Below, in pieces: positions 1-8,484 of a stretch of DNA of 64,000 nucleotides. The position numbers were made by a program, and so were the translations under genes. Numbering within the stretch: position 1 is the first letter of the stretch; the number at the start of each line of letters is the position of its first letter. The stretch spans positions 54,148 through 118,147 of the forward strand of contig MHBH01000028.1 in NCBI GenBank assembly GCA_001804805.1. Direction: 5' to 3'. The notes beneath the pieces were generated by a model. The model ran no database searches, was not told the DNA's origin, and saw nothing but the letters and a program-made list of their open reading frames with translations. Source of the stretch: Lentisphaerae bacterium GWF2_49_21 (GTDB lineage Bacteria; Verrucomicrobiota; Lentisphaeria; Victivallales; GWF2-50-93).

Positions 1-309
1 GATAATCTCGGTTTTCTTCTCGGAATATTCGGCATGCGAAGTGTTCGGAGGGATCAGGAAGATACGGCTGTCGACGAGGGGGACATCGGCCCTGCCTTCG
101 ACCATGAACTTGCCTTCACCGTTCATGACACAGACAAACTCCCAGAACTTGTGGTATCCGAAAGGGACCCTGGTCCTCTCTCCCCTGAACCTTTCAATGT
201 AGATAGGGGAGAGGGACGGGGAACGGATGAGTCCGAAATCACCGCTCCACAGGGAGTCCTTCAATATGGCGATATGTCCGAGTTTTACTTCCATGTCATA
301 ATAGTCCAT
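1..309 (-). CDS. AraC-type regulator, N-terminal cupin sensor (partial)
   Basis: Reverse-strand reading frame of 103 codons that starts with ATG at 309 and runs off the left edge. The visible part is a beta-rich sugar-sensing cupin of the AraC N-terminal type: charged beta strands, an IERFRG stretch, GYHKFWEFVCVMNGEGKF, then the typical PPNTSHAEY turn that carries cupin His/Glu residues. The DNA-binding helix-turn-helix expected at the C-terminus lies outside the window. It is divergent from the alcohol dehydrogenase gene at 456, so it probably controls the adjacent sugar or polyol genes. Family assignment is fairly secure; the effector is unknown. Confidence 0.7.
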   Translation of the reverse strand, partial: MDYYDMEVKLGHIAILKDSLWSGDFGLIRSPSLSPIYIERFRGERTRVPFGYHKFWEFVCVMNGEGKFMVEGRADVPLVDSRIFLIPPNTSHAEYSEKKTEII

Positions 310-406
310 GCTTTATGCTAATTTTGTCCATGGCTGAAATATTACAAGAGCAGTATTGTTAATATCAGAAAAAAGGAGCGGATGATTGGGTTTTGAAATT
401 CATAAT

Positions 407-431
407 ATCCTGTAAATCCTGTTATCCTGTC
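407..431. repeat. Short degenerate 8-9 bp tandem repeat
   Basis: Three successive copies of ATCCTGT with one or two filler bases lie between the divergent AraC-type gene and the dehydrogenase, just before its ribosome binding site. They resemble the other short tandem arrays in this window. Confidence 0.5.
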
Positions 432-455
432 TGAAATCTAAATCAAGGAGATACA

Positions 456-1445
456 ATGAAAGCTGCATTCAAAGGACCAGGAGGAATCAAGTTCAAGGAC
501 GTCGTGACGCGCCCACTCAAGCCCGATGAGATCAGGCTGAAGGTCGACGCCTGCGGAATATGCGGGACGGACCTGCATTCCGATCCGAACAACAAGAATG
601 AATCCCGCTTCGGACACGAGATGGCCGGAACGATAAAGGAACTCGGATTAGGTGTGAAAAATCTCAAGGTCGGACAGAAAATCGCGGTGGACTCTTCAAG
701 TGCATGCGGCCACTGCAGCGAGTGCAAGAACGGACTTCAGGAGCTCTGCACAAACGTCCAGAGCATCTTCAACAGCATGGAACTGTGTTTTGCAGAGGAA
801 GTCATCGCCCCGGCGATCAGCGCAGTCCCGTTCAGCGGAATCTCTGACGATGTCGCCTCGCTCCAGGAACCTCTGGGAGTTTCGATCGACATGGTCCGCC
901 TTACCGACATCAACCTGAATTCCAATGTCCTTCTGATTGGTGCCGGTCCGATCGGACTCATGGCGGTGGCGTTGGCAAAACGGCAGGGCGCCCGGAAAAT
1001 CTTTGTCTGCCAGCGCAAACGGCGCAAGGCGCGGTGCCAGATAGCCCTTGACTTCGGCGCCGACAAAATTATTGAGCCCGAGGAACTTGAGAAATATGAT
1101 TTCGGCTGCAAGATCGACCGGATCATGGTCACTTCCGCGCCCGACACCATCGGAACTGCTGCGAAGATCGCATGCAAAGGTGGAATCATAACTTTCATCG
1201 GACTTGGATTCGGCGAGAAGGAAAAGATTTCCCTGGACGGGAACGCATTCCATTTCAAAAAGCTCCAGCTCCGCGCGTCATTCGCGTCCCCGGCGATGTT
1301 CGGTCCTATGGCAATTGAATATCTGGAAAAAGGAATAATCGACGGCAAGAGACTGATCTCCCATACTTTTCCACTGGCTGAACTGGCAAAAGGGATGGAA
1401 GTGGCGGCGAAGGATCTGGATGCGGTGAAGGTTGTAATCAAATAA
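456..1445 (+). CDS. Zinc-dependent alcohol/polyol dehydrogenase (MDR family)
   Basis: 329 aa medium-chain dehydrogenase of the sorbitol/threonine dehydrogenase type. The catalytic zinc site is visible as Cys36 in CGICGTD and His54-Glu55 in FGHE; the structural zinc lobe has Cys84, Cys87, Cys90 and Cys98. A Rossmann motif GAGPIGLMAV follows near residue 160. An AAGGAGAT ribosome binding site sits 5 bases before the ATG. It should oxidise a sugar alcohol or secondary alcohol with NAD(P). The neighbouring Gfo/Idh/MocA gene and the divergent AraC-type regulator suggest a small carbohydrate operon. The exact substrate cannot be told from sequence. Confidence 0.9.
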   Translation: MKAAFKGPGGIKFKDVVTRPLKPDEIRLKVDACGICGTDLHSDPNNKNESRFGHEMAGTIKELGLGVKNLKVGQKIAVDSSSACGHCSECKNGLQELCTNVQSIFNSMELCFAEEVIAPAISAVPFSGISDDVASLQEPLGVSIDMVRLTDINLNSNVLLIGAGPIGLMAVALAKRQGARKIFVCQRKRRKARCQIALDFGADKIIEPEELEKYDFGCKIDRIMVTSAPDTIGTAAKIACKGGIITFIGLGFGEKEKISLDGNAFHFKKLQLRASFASPAMFGPMAIEYLEKGIIDGKRLISHTFPLAELAKGMEVAAKDLDAVKVVIK

Positions 1446-1481
1446 AGAATCTCCTGACGTCCATCGGACGGGAGATTCTTT
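1444..1481. terminator. Hairpin with 11-bp perfect stem after the dehydrogenase
   Basis: AAAGAATCTCC at 1444-1454 pairs perfectly with GGAGATTCTTT at 1471-1481, with a second small GTCC/GGAC stem in the loop. The stem begins in the stop codon and ends in TTT. It looks like a Rho-independent terminator, though the T-tract is short. Confidence 0.6.
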
Positions 1482-1591
1482 ATGCTGTAAAACAAAGACG
1501 TCGAATATATGCTTGGCGTGTATGAGGATTTCTGCAAATCACAAAAATATAGGAAATGCAGTTGAAAGCAAATATAAAGGAGAATGTAAAA

Positions 1592-2650
1592 ATGAAGTTG
1601 ACAGCAGCAGTAATTGGGTGCGGTAACATTTCGAAATTCCATTTTTCCGGGCTCGAGAAGACCGGAGCGAAAATCAAATGGGTATGCGATCTGAGGAAGG
1701 AATCCGCCAAGCCTTGGATGGAGAAGTTCAACGCGAAGTATACGGACGACTTCATGGACATCATGAACGATCCGGAAGTCAATGTCGTCAACATCACTTC
1801 ATTCTCATCCATACACAAGGACATGTGCCTGGCCGCAATAGATGCAGGCAAGTCCGTGATCTGCGAGAAGACCCTGACGACAAACGCCGAAGATTCCTAT
1901 GAGATCGTGAAAAAGGCGGAGAAAGCCGGGACAATCTTCTATACTTCGTACATGAAGCGCTTTCTTCCGGCAGTGGAAAAGGGCAAGGAGATCCTCCCTT
2001 CCATCGGAAAGATTCTCTCCACCAGCATACGCGCATTCCAGCCGTGGGGCGACATGTGGAGCGGAAATCCCAAGGAAGGGGCATGCCACACTCCGCCCGG
2101 AGGGAAATCAGTATTGGTCAAGAACCTCGGCGGCGGCGTGCTGGTCTGCGGCGGAAGCCATATACTTGATCTTGTCTGCCACTTCCTGGGAAGACCAAGC
2201 AGCCTTTACGCCTACATGGCCATTCCGAAGGACAGGGATTACGATCTGCAGGCTGCCGCGCTCATGGAGACCGAGAACGGACCTGTCCATTACGAAACCC
2301 TCATGCATTCCCTGGACAAGATAGGATATCTGCGTGATGGCTGGGATGAGACAATTGAAATAACTGGTACAAAAGGCAGGATCAATGTCTACTGTCCGTT
2401 CTGGGACAAGGTTGACATCAAGGGATCGTTGATGGTGCATTGTGGCAGCGCCAACGGGACTGCGACCGAATATCGCTTTGCGCCGGTTTCTCCATTTGAC
2501 CGCGCGATAGCCTTCTTCTGTGAGAACATTTCCAAGGGCAAGCAGGGAACGCAGTCGCGCCTGACCGGGTACGATGTCGATGAACTAATATCCTGCATTA
2601 CTAAAAGCGCCAAGTCGAAAAAGGCCCTGGAGATCAAGTGGAAGATATAG
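1592..2650 (+). CDS. Gfo/Idh/MocA family NAD(P)-dependent oxidoreductase
   Basis: 352 aa. The N-terminal Rossmann motif is GCGNIS at residues 9-14. The family's EKP cofactor motif appears as EKT (Glu92-Lys93), and the catalytic-like GSHILDLVCH motif, with Asp and His in the usual D-x3-H spacing, lies near residue 190. These enzymes oxidise or reduce sugars, inositols or amino sugars. The ATG at 1592 is chosen because AAGGAGA lies 8-9 bases upstream; an in-frame ATG at 1556 lacks one. It follows the alcohol dehydrogenase after a terminator-like hairpin, so it may be transcribed separately. Substrate unknown. Confidence 0.9.
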   Translation: MKLTAAVIGCGNISKFHFSGLEKTGAKIKWVCDLRKESAKPWMEKFNAKYTDDFMDIMNDPEVNVVNITSFSSIHKDMCLAAIDAGKSVICEKTLTTNAEDSYEIVKKAEKAGTIFYTSYMKRFLPAVEKGKEILPSIGKILSTSIRAFQPWGDMWSGNPKEGACHTPPGGKSVLVKNLGGGVLVCGGSHILDLVCHFLGRPSSLYAYMAIPKDRDYDLQAAALMETENGPVHYETLMHSLDKIGYLRDGWDETIEITGTKGRINVYCPFWDKVDIKGSLMVHCGSANGTATEYRFAPVSPFDRAIAFFCENISKGKQGTQSRLTGYDVDELISCITKSAKSKKALEIKWKI

Positions 2651-2699
2651 GGAAGGGGAGCTAAAACGCGCGTGCTTTGCCGGGAACTTGATTGTTTTA

Positions 2700-2767
2700 G
2701 TTGGAGTACAAGCTTCAGCTTGCGTAAACTATTTAATAGTAAGACAAACTAAAGTTTGTACTCCAAC
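2700..2767. repeat. Inverted-repeat element, GGAGT-type hairpin
   Basis: Two arms starting TTGGAGTACAA face each other (about 2700-2725 and 2743-2767). Inside each arm is a smaller palindrome (CAAGCTTCAGCTTG and CAAACTAAAGTTTG) whose bases differ but still pair. Same family as elements near 7490, 8280, 17305 and 44931. Confidence 0.75.
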
Positions 2768-2884
2768 GGGGTTTATCGCCGAGTGTTTCTGCGAGAAAGT
2801 TTTAAGGAAGTTCGTCTTGATATTCCCCTGCAGTCTGATTATCTTCAGGAAATATTAAAACCAAATTCCCTTTAAAAGGCAATC

Positions 2885-5761
2885 ATGATGCGCGTGGCAT
2901 TATTATCATTTTTAGTTCTATGTGTAATCTGTCTGGCTGAGAATGGATCTGCTGCTTCGACGGAGAACCATGTCCTGCGTTCGACGCCTGCGCCGGGGCC
3001 GGTGAGTCTGGATAAGGACTTGAGCGGCTGGGACCGCAGCGGAGCGATCGTGATGGCTGACGACATTGAAAAGCCTCGATACGTTGTGCGTGTGACGTCG
3101 ATGTACGATCAGTCAAGCCTTTATCTGGCGTTCGAATTCAAGGATCCGACACCGATGGTCAACCACGTGGATCCTAAGAAGTCGCCGGGACAAGCGTGGT
3201 GTGGCGATACTGTTCAACTGCGCTTCAACACCAGTCCGGACCTTGCCGACAAACCACAGAAACCGGAACAGTTGCTGCATCTTGACGGGTATTGGTATAC
3301 AGACGGCAAGCAGGCAGTGGCATACGCGGTTTACGGGGACTTGGCGCCGGGCGGGAAAGTTGAGAAGACGATTGAACAGGCCATAGGGCAGGGAGTGGAG
3401 ATGAGTTTCCGTCCGGATGCGGACGGAAAAGGATATTTGCAGATCATTAGAATAGACTGGAAGATGCTTCGTCCGGACGGTGAGGCGTACAAGGCGGGTC
3501 AGTCTTTGCGGATGGCGATTGAAGCGATGTGGGGGAACATCCAGTACCAACAGCATGCTGCGGACAGGGTGGTTGATCTGCTGAATCCTAAGCATATGGA
3601 GAAGGAGATGCTGTGGACGAATCCGCCTGCGTTCGGGAAAGTTGATCTGGTGGATAAAGGTGGGCTTGAACCTGGCGAGACCTCGGTGCTGTGGCCGAAA
3701 CTTGTGGAGCGTTACGAGCAATTACAGAAAGAGGAGGCGGCAAGAACAGTTCCGCAAACTGCTGAGAAAGCCACGCCTCCGGCGCCGGACAGGCCGTGCC
3801 TGGATGGCAAGGACGAAGTTCAGCGATTGCTGAACCAGTGGTTTGCAGAGGGAACTGCGGCTGGCAACAAGGGAGATTGCTACGACAACCGCGACCGCGA
3901 GCACTCCGCGATCAAGAGGTCTCAGTTTCCACAGCTGCGCAACTTCGAATACACGAAGGAACAGACGGCGAAGAATGAGGATTATGCTTTGTTTCTCGGA
4001 GTCAGATCAGATGTGACGTTTGGAAATTCATCGACGTCCTCGGCGCCGGAGAAGGGCGGATGCAATCCGCGTCACGCGATGATGCAGCCAATGGGCATGT
4101 CAAAACTTTGTACGCAGTACCGCGGTTCGAATCTCTATATGTATCCCGCCCATCATGACTACCTGCCCGGCCACAATGGCCAGGGCATGTACGGGGATCT
4201 TCTTCCGCTGAACAGCCCGTACGTTCTGATTTCGAAGGGATCTTCAGGAAGTGACATTCCATTCCTCAATGCGATGATCCACACGGCGGCGGCGTTTGAT
4301 CCGAAGGTCAAGGAAATTCTGGTCAAGCATGGACTTCTGATGCCGACGCTCCAGGCGATCATGCGTGCCAGCAACACGCAGGTGGTCAAGCCCGAGGACT
4401 ATTTCACAGGCAAGGCGCATCCGATTGTGTTCAGAGGGGACCAGCTCAACGAGCTTAAGATGGTAAAGGCGGCGCATGCCATGACACCGGAACAGATTTT
4501 ACCGCTTGCCATGGTGCGAGTGGTGGATGAGGACATGATGAAGCCGGGCGTCAATGCGCCGGAAGGCATGCCGTCCGAACGTTTCTGTGAAACGCCTGCG
4601 GTGGTGGGGCGCATTTTCCGGCGCTGGGACCGCGCAATGCGGATGAAGGTGAGCGCTGCCGAAAGTTTCGACTATATGAACAGGCCATTGCAGTTCCGCT
4701 GGGTTCTTCTGCAGGGCAATCTGGAACTTGTGAGGATCGAACCTTCTAAGGATGGCAGCGAAGCTCTGTTGACGATCGCGTGGCATGATCGTTTTCCAGT
4801 TGAGGCGGGAAGTTCAATTGACACGAACCGCGTTGACATCGGCGTATTCGCCAGCACTGGCGAGGGCTGGTCGGCACCAGCATTTATAAGCGTCTGCTGT
4901 CCTGACAACGAGCTCCGCACGTATGACGAGAAGAACCGCCTGGTGGACATCCACTATTCTGCAGGCGATACACGGATCGGGTATGAGACGGATGTGCTTT
5001 TGCCGGGAGAGGGCATTGCACCGTATCACGTGCGTGACTGGCCTGCGCTTTTGGAAATGGTCGACGGCAAAGGCGAGGGGATGGTCCGGGAAATGTTGCA
5101 AAAGAGTTTGAAAGATGATGCACGGACTGCGTCTGCATCGGTACGCCAGGAACTGCTGGAGCTGGTGAAAAAATTCGAAGCGCAGCGGGAAGCGAAACCA
5201 GCGAGTAATCTGAATGCGCGGAGGGATGCAGTCCGGCGTGATGCGAAAGCAAGCAGCCAGCCTCTCCTCAAGACTGTGCCGTCTCAGGGGCGTTCGGTCA
5301 AGGACATGCTCGAAGCTGTCCTCAACGGATGGAAGGACGATCCGATGTTCTATCTCCGGCAGCGCGAGGCGATTGACGCGGAGGCCGTAAAGATAGGTTC
5401 CAAGGCAAAGGATGAGCTCGAGAAAGCTAGAAAACGGCTGGTGGAGCTTGGGATTTATCAGATGACTGCGGGCGGAGGCTGGGAACTTCACTCGGTGCGT
5501 CCAGGTGACAAGCCGGTGCTTGAACGGCTGACGAAATATGAACGATTGGAGCTGCAACGGTTCCATCTGGAGATTCTGAACCACGTGCTTCTTCCGGGCG
5601 TGCTGGTGCGGGATTACACTTTTAACTATGTGGACAACCGCATGGCGGTGTCGCCGCCTCTCTGGCTGGTTTTCGATTATGACGAAGCTACAAGGAAAGT
5701 CAATGTGAATGTGCGCAAGACTGATGAAGCCCGTGCTCCTCAGCCGCTGGAAAATCCGTGA
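2885..5761 (+). CDS. Large secreted protein with CBM9-like domain
   Basis: 958 aa, beginning with a clear signal peptide (MMRVALLSFLVLCVICLAENG, then ASA-like cleavage region). Residues about 30-260 look like a CBM9/DOMON-type beta-sandwich: alternating hydrophobic strands, SSLYLAFEFKDPTP, and WCGDTVQLRFNTS. I do not recognise the rest: a middle region with conserved Asn/Asp/His (residues 310-560), a beta-rich segment to about 720, then charged helical stretches. It probably acts in the periplasm or at the cell surface on polysaccharide, by analogy with other CBM9 proteins of this group. It converges on the esterase gene with a gap of 16 bases. Start uncertain by one codon (ATGATG). Confidence 0.75.
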   Translation: MMRVALLSFLVLCVICLAENGSAASTENHVLRSTPAPGPVSLDKDLSGWDRSGAIVMADDIEKPRYVVRVTSMYDQSSLYLAFEFKDPTPMVNHVDPKKSPGQAWCGDTVQLRFNTSPDLADKPQKPEQLLHLDGYWYTDGKQAVAYAVYGDLAPGGKVEKTIEQAIGQGVEMSFRPDADGKGYLQIIRIDWKMLRPDGEAYKAGQSLRMAIEAMWGNIQYQQHAADRVVDLLNPKHMEKEMLWTNPPAFGKVDLVDKGGLEPGETSVLWPKLVERYEQLQKEEAARTVPQTAEKATPPAPDRPCLDGKDEVQRLLNQWFAEGTAAGNKGDCYDNRDREHSAIKRSQFPQLRNFEYTKEQTAKNEDYALFLGVRSDVTFGNSSTSSAPEKGGCNPRHAMMQPMGMSKLCTQYRGSNLYMYPAHHDYLPGHNGQGMYGDLLPLNSPYVLISKGSSGSDIPFLNAMIHTAAAFDPKVKEILVKHGLLMPTLQAIMRASNTQVVKPEDYFTGKAHPIVFRGDQLNELKMVKAAHAMTPEQILPLAMVRVVDEDMMKPGVNAPEGMPSERFCETPAVVGRIFRRWDRAMRMKVSAAESFDYMNRPLQFRWVLLQGNLELVRIEPSKDGSEALLTIAWHDRFPVEAGSSIDTNRVDIGVFASTGEGWSAPAFISVCCPDNELRTYDEKNRLVDIHYSAGDTRIGYETDVLLPGEGIAPYHVRDWPALLEMVDGKGEGMVREMLQKSLKDDARTASASVRQELLELVKKFEAQREAKPASNLNARRDAVRRDAKASSQPLLKTVPSQGRSVKDMLEAVLNGWKDDPMFYLRQREAIDAEAVKIGSKAKDELEKARKRLVELGIYQMTAGGGWELHSVRPGDKPVLERLTKYERLELQRFHLEILNHVLLPGVLVRDYTFNYVDNRMAVSPPLWLVFDYDEATRKVNVNVRKTDEARAPQPLENP

Positions 5762-5777
5762 CAACGCGAATGCATTT

Positions 5778-6668
5778 TTATTTCTTCTTCTTCTGATTCT
5801 CCGCATCATTAAGCGATCGCTTGAATGTGTCCAGGGCGTTTTCCACATTAGCCGGATTCCGGTGAAAACCTCCGTGATCCCCCTTGGCGTCCTCTATGGC
5901 TGACACTATGCTGCCGCCATAACGTTTGATCCAGTCCTGAGCCTTCCGCATTCCAGCGATGCCATCACGGTCGGGGTGCGGATCGTTCGCGCCGGCATAT
6001 GTGATCCACAATGTATCCTTGAGCGGCTGCGGTCCGAGCAGTCCGTTCTCTATTTCACGGTTGATCGGGAAATCATCGCCAGCCTTTCCGGCGTTGGCAA
6101 TTGTCATAAAAATGAATTTATCCGTTTTGTTGTCCAGTGCCGTTACTCCGTAGATGTTAGCCGAACCACGGCTGAAACCGTGTGCAAGGACTGATCTCTT
6201 TGCAATGTTCTGAACTCCGAGGATCTTTGCCATGTTATGGACTATTTCCCTGGGCAGATAGTAATCGTTCGGCTTTTCACCTTCTCCAAACCACCATTGA
6301 AGGGCCACAATTCCATATCCGGCCTTGGCAATATGGGGTTGCCATAGGAAGAACTCGTCAAAAGCCCAGCTGCCGTGACCGTGAAGCGTGAAGATCATGG
6401 GAGGAGGATTTTTGGATGAGGTGCCCTTTGGAAACCAAAGTATGTAGAAACTCCTGCCGTCAGGGGTGGGCAGGATTTGCGCCCCTTTGCCTGCGGCAAA
6501 TTTATATCTCTCGGCGGACGCTTCCCTGGCCTTGATGAAAAGCGGAAGTTTCTCTACGCTGTTATCATCTTTCTGCAGGGTGACTTTAGTAGTCTCCTGC
6601 TGGGCCGGCAGCAATCCATTGAATAAAAAGAAAAACAGTATTCCAACCGTCATGTATCGTCTTGTCAT
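5778..6668 (-). CDS. Secreted alpha/beta-hydrolase (esterase-like)
   Basis: 296 aa with an N-terminal signal sequence (TVGILFFFLFNGLLPAQQ). The nucleophile elbow is GFSRG (Gly-x-Ser-x-Gly) in a HGFSRGSANIYG context, and FTLHGHGSW supplies the oxyanion-type HG motif. A late Asp-Pro-His and a C-terminal GDHGG could provide the acid and His. It resembles PHB-depolymerase/feruloyl-esterase-like enzymes that deacylate plant or algal polysaccharides. Start at 6668 is chosen for GGAG 7 bases upstream; an ATG 36 bases earlier has no ribosome binding site. Substrate unknown. Confidence 0.75.
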   Translation of the reverse strand: MTRRYMTVGILFFFLFNGLLPAQQETTKVTLQKDDNSVEKLPLFIKAREASAERYKFAAGKGAQILPTPDGRSFYILWFPKGTSSKNPPPMIFTLHGHGSWAFDEFFLWQPHIAKAGYGIVALQWWFGEGEKPNDYYLPREIVHNMAKILGVQNIAKRSVLAHGFSRGSANIYGVTALDNKTDKFIFMTIANAGKAGDDFPINREIENGLLGPQPLKDTLWITYAGANDPHPDRDGIAGMRKAQDWIKRYGGSIVSAIEDAKGDHGGFHRNPANVENALDTFKRSLNDAENQKKKK

Positions 6669-6740
6669 AAGATTACTCCGGGTCAACGCCAGTTGTGAAA
6701 ACATTTAAACGTCCTTGTTGAAAAACAATTACATCTGGAC

Positions 6741-7430
6741 CTAGCACAACTCAAGCAATTTCACTCCGATCCTCAGCCGTCTCTTCATGTGTTTGTTGTT
6801 GGAATTCCGGGCGTTCTTCAAATACTTTTCCCAGAGCGGAGCGGCGTATTGCATTTCGGATTTTGCCAGGCCGGGACCGAGTTCTGTCAGGGCAAGGCTC
6901 AGATAGAAAAATGGGAAGCGGCGCCAATGACCATCGCCAAGCCGGCTCTTTTTTAATTCTTTCATGCCTTTCACCAATCGTTCTTCCCGCTTGGAAAACT
7001 TTGTGACAAGAAGATTCCTCCAGTATGAGGTGGAACATTTGCCACAACAGTAGGTTCCAATCCCGTACCCTCTTTTCTCGGAATCTTCGAGCCGGGAGGA
7101 AAAACCTTTTATAGCCGCGAGATGTGCAGCTTTTATTTCCTTGTCCTTGAGATCCACTATGGATAAGATGCGGCAGGTCTCCTCTCCAAGGATATGTGAG
7201 ATTGCGGCGCCACTGGTTATTCTTTCACCTGTGAATACCCGGATGCCATTTTGCATGTCCACTTTTGTCGGTGCAAACATGTTGGCGTAGGAGCCCGGAA
7301 GTCCCTGTCGGGAAGCCAGCCATTTCCCGACCGCAATGCACTCTGTCTTTGGAATATCACGCGAATAGAAAAGAGCTTCGGAAACCGAATCGATTGTTCC
7401 TGCAAGGCTGTTTTGGGTGAGGTATTTCAT
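6741..7430 (-). CDS. Hypothetical protein, possible alpha/alpha-toroid fragment
   Basis: 229 aa with a good AAGGAGA ribosome binding site 7 bases before ATG. It is mostly helical and has no signal peptide. A CCGKCSTSYW cluster near residues 125-135 and DGHWRRFPFFYLSLALTEL near 170-190 recall repeats in prenyltransferase/squalene-cyclase-like alpha/alpha barrels, but this is weak pattern similarity. Gap of 72 bases to the downstream esterase on the same strand. Function unknown. Confidence 0.6.
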   Translation of the reverse strand: MKYLTQNSLAGTIDSVSEALFYSRDIPKTECIAVGKWLASRQGLPGSYANMFAPTKVDMQNGIRVFTGERITSGAAISHILGEETCRILSIVDLKDKEIKAAHLAAIKGFSSRLEDSEKRGYGIGTYCCGKCSTSYWRNLLVTKFSKREERLVKGMKELKKSRLGDGHWRRFPFFYLSLALTELGPGLAKSEMQYAAPLWEKYLKNARNSNNKHMKRRLRIGVKLLELC

Positions 7431-7463
7431 GTGATTCTCCTTCTGGAAACTATTTTGCTTTTA

Positions 7464-7589
7464 TGTCAGGCACTTTGGCCTGACTTTGGAGTGCGGCACC
7501 CCTGAGCCGCTTTTCTTTACAGTGAATTTGTTTTTCTAAATCCCGCTTCCGACTGAATTCCAAAGCGGCACAGGGGTGCCGCACTCCAA
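7464..7589. repeat. Long inverted repeat plus GTCAGGC hairpin
   Basis: GTCAGGCACTTTGGCCTGAC (7467-7486) is a hairpin. Directly after it, TTGGAGTGCGGCACCCCT at about 7486-7503 is the reverse complement of the segment ending at 7589, giving roughly 28-bp arms separated by about 50 bases. The same GTCAGGC hairpin recurs inverted at 59790-59809. It occupies most of the gap between genes at 7431-7746. Confidence 0.75.
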
Positions 7590-7613
7590 GGATTCGCCTT
7601 GCTCATCAATTAA

Positions 7614-7745
7614 TCATTTAAATCCAGAAGGATCATCTCCTTCTCTTTTGATTGCGGTGCCGTTGAACAGCCGACGCAGACCGCCAAAAGAATCGTCAAG
7701 TTTGTTTTCTACATCGATATACCCTTGCCGAACGTAAAATGATTT
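7614..7745 (-). pseudogene. Gene remnant, C-terminal fragment of unknown protein
   Basis: Open reverse-strand frame of about 43 codons (starting around RKSFYVRQGYIDVENK, ending at TGA 7614) with protein-like composition but no start codon or ribosome binding site. It begins where the small gene at 7747 stops, in another frame. It reads like the tail of a deleted gene; a GNAT-type origin is conceivable, not shown. Confidence 0.3.
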
Positions 7746-7746
7746 C

Positions 7747-8040
7747 CTATGGTGTTACATCATTAGGAGAATCTGCATTGTTAGGAATTGAAATATTACT
7801 TTTATATGGTTCTCCTTCAATCCCGTAGAACCATGTTCTCTTCCTGAATGGCTCTCTTGGCTTGCCTCCATGAAAGACAGAATAGCCAATTCTGTATAAA
7901 GTATAATGATGTGTCGAATTATAAAACTTTGGGCCACGGCAATCTCTGAAATTAAGCGAACCAGCAATTATCGGAAATATCAGATAGATAATCGCAATAG
8001 AAACCAGAATGAATATCACTATGTTTTTCTCTTTATCCAT
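7747..8040 (-). CDS. Small hypothetical protein with one membrane helix
   Basis: 97 aa. MDKEKN is followed by a hydrophobic helix (IVIFILVSIAIIYLIFPIIAG), then a hydrophilic tail with several aromatic residues (HHYTLYRIGYSVFHGG). Predicted to be anchored in the inner membrane with the tail outside the cytoplasm. The codons are more AT-rich than in neighbours, as often seen in recently acquired or fast-evolving genes. No family recognised and no good ribosome binding site. Confidence 0.45.
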   Translation of the reverse strand: MDKEKNIVIFILVSIAIIYLIFPIIAGSLNFRDCRGPKFYNSTHHYTLYRIGYSVFHGGKPREPFRKRTWFYGIEGEPYKSNISIPNNADSPNDVTP

Positions 8041-8278
8041 TCATTCCTAACTTGTTATTTTGCAAAATTCCGCTTTTGCCAGCAAAAACAAGGGATGGAA
8101 ACATCTTGACTTAGCACCCCCGCATGCACTTGAAAATAGAACATCCGGAACTGGAAAATCAAGGTTTAACTTTGAGGGAACGTAGAACTCCATTAGGAAA
8201 ATAAGAGCACGCAAATCCGCCAAACTCCTTCGGTGGCACCTTAGACGACAAGAGACAACACTCGGTATGGGTAAATTA

Positions 8279-8332
8279 CACACACTAAAGTGTGAACTCC
8301 AAAGTTTGGAGTCCAGCCTTTAGGCTGTCTTG
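8279..8332. repeat. GGAGT-type double hairpin (copy 1)
   Basis: CACACTAAAGTGTG and CAGCCTTTAGGCTG flank a central AACTCCAAA-GTTTGGAGT palindrome. A nearly identical copy lies in the opposite orientation at 17303-17354. Confidence 0.75.
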
Positions 8333-8341
8333 GTTTCAAGA

Positions 8342-8367
8342 GGATTAAGCTCGCAAGAGCTGTTCTT
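8342..8367 (+). repeat. Covarying hairpin element, copy 1
   Basis: GGATTAA, then stem-loop GCTCGCAAGAGC, then TGTTCTT. The flanks are shared with 15 other copies in the window; the stem differs but stays complementary. This copy has no head-to-head partner. Confidence 0.75.
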
Positions 8368-8390
8368 GGATTTTTCCCTTGTTTGAATAC

Positions 8391-8433
8391 TGGAATTTGT
8401 CTGGGATTTGGATTTTGGAACTTGGAATTTTCC
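8391..8433. repeat. Heptanucleotide tandem array (TGGRAYT)
   Basis: Four perfectly phased 7-bp units at 8402-8429 (TGGGATT, TGGATTT, TGGAACT, TGGAATT) with another TGGAATT at 8391. Degenerate 7-bp periodicity as in other arrays of this window. Confidence 0.65.
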
Positions 8434-8484
8434 ATATAAGCAGTAAATCTTTGAGCGATGACAATTTAAACTCGGGATTCAACT

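Larger units (their letters stand above)
8041..8484. other. Gene-poor gap filled with dispersed repeats
   Basis: No gene is supported here. The first 235 bases show no recognisable feature. From 8279 to 8433 the gap holds, in order, an inverted-repeat element, a covarying-stem hairpin and a heptanucleotide array, listed separately. Confidence 0.6.

Noticed and set aside
696..1253. Long antisense open frames opposite the dehydrogenase, for example 185 and 301 codons
   Set aside because: They mirror the codon periodicity of the clear dehydrogenase and have no ribosome binding site or recognisable motifs.
4814..5848. 344-codon reverse frame opposite the 958-aa secreted protein
   Set aside because: Composition is rich in His/Arg/Pro, typical of an antisense shadow; the plus-strand gene has a signal peptide and a consistent frame.
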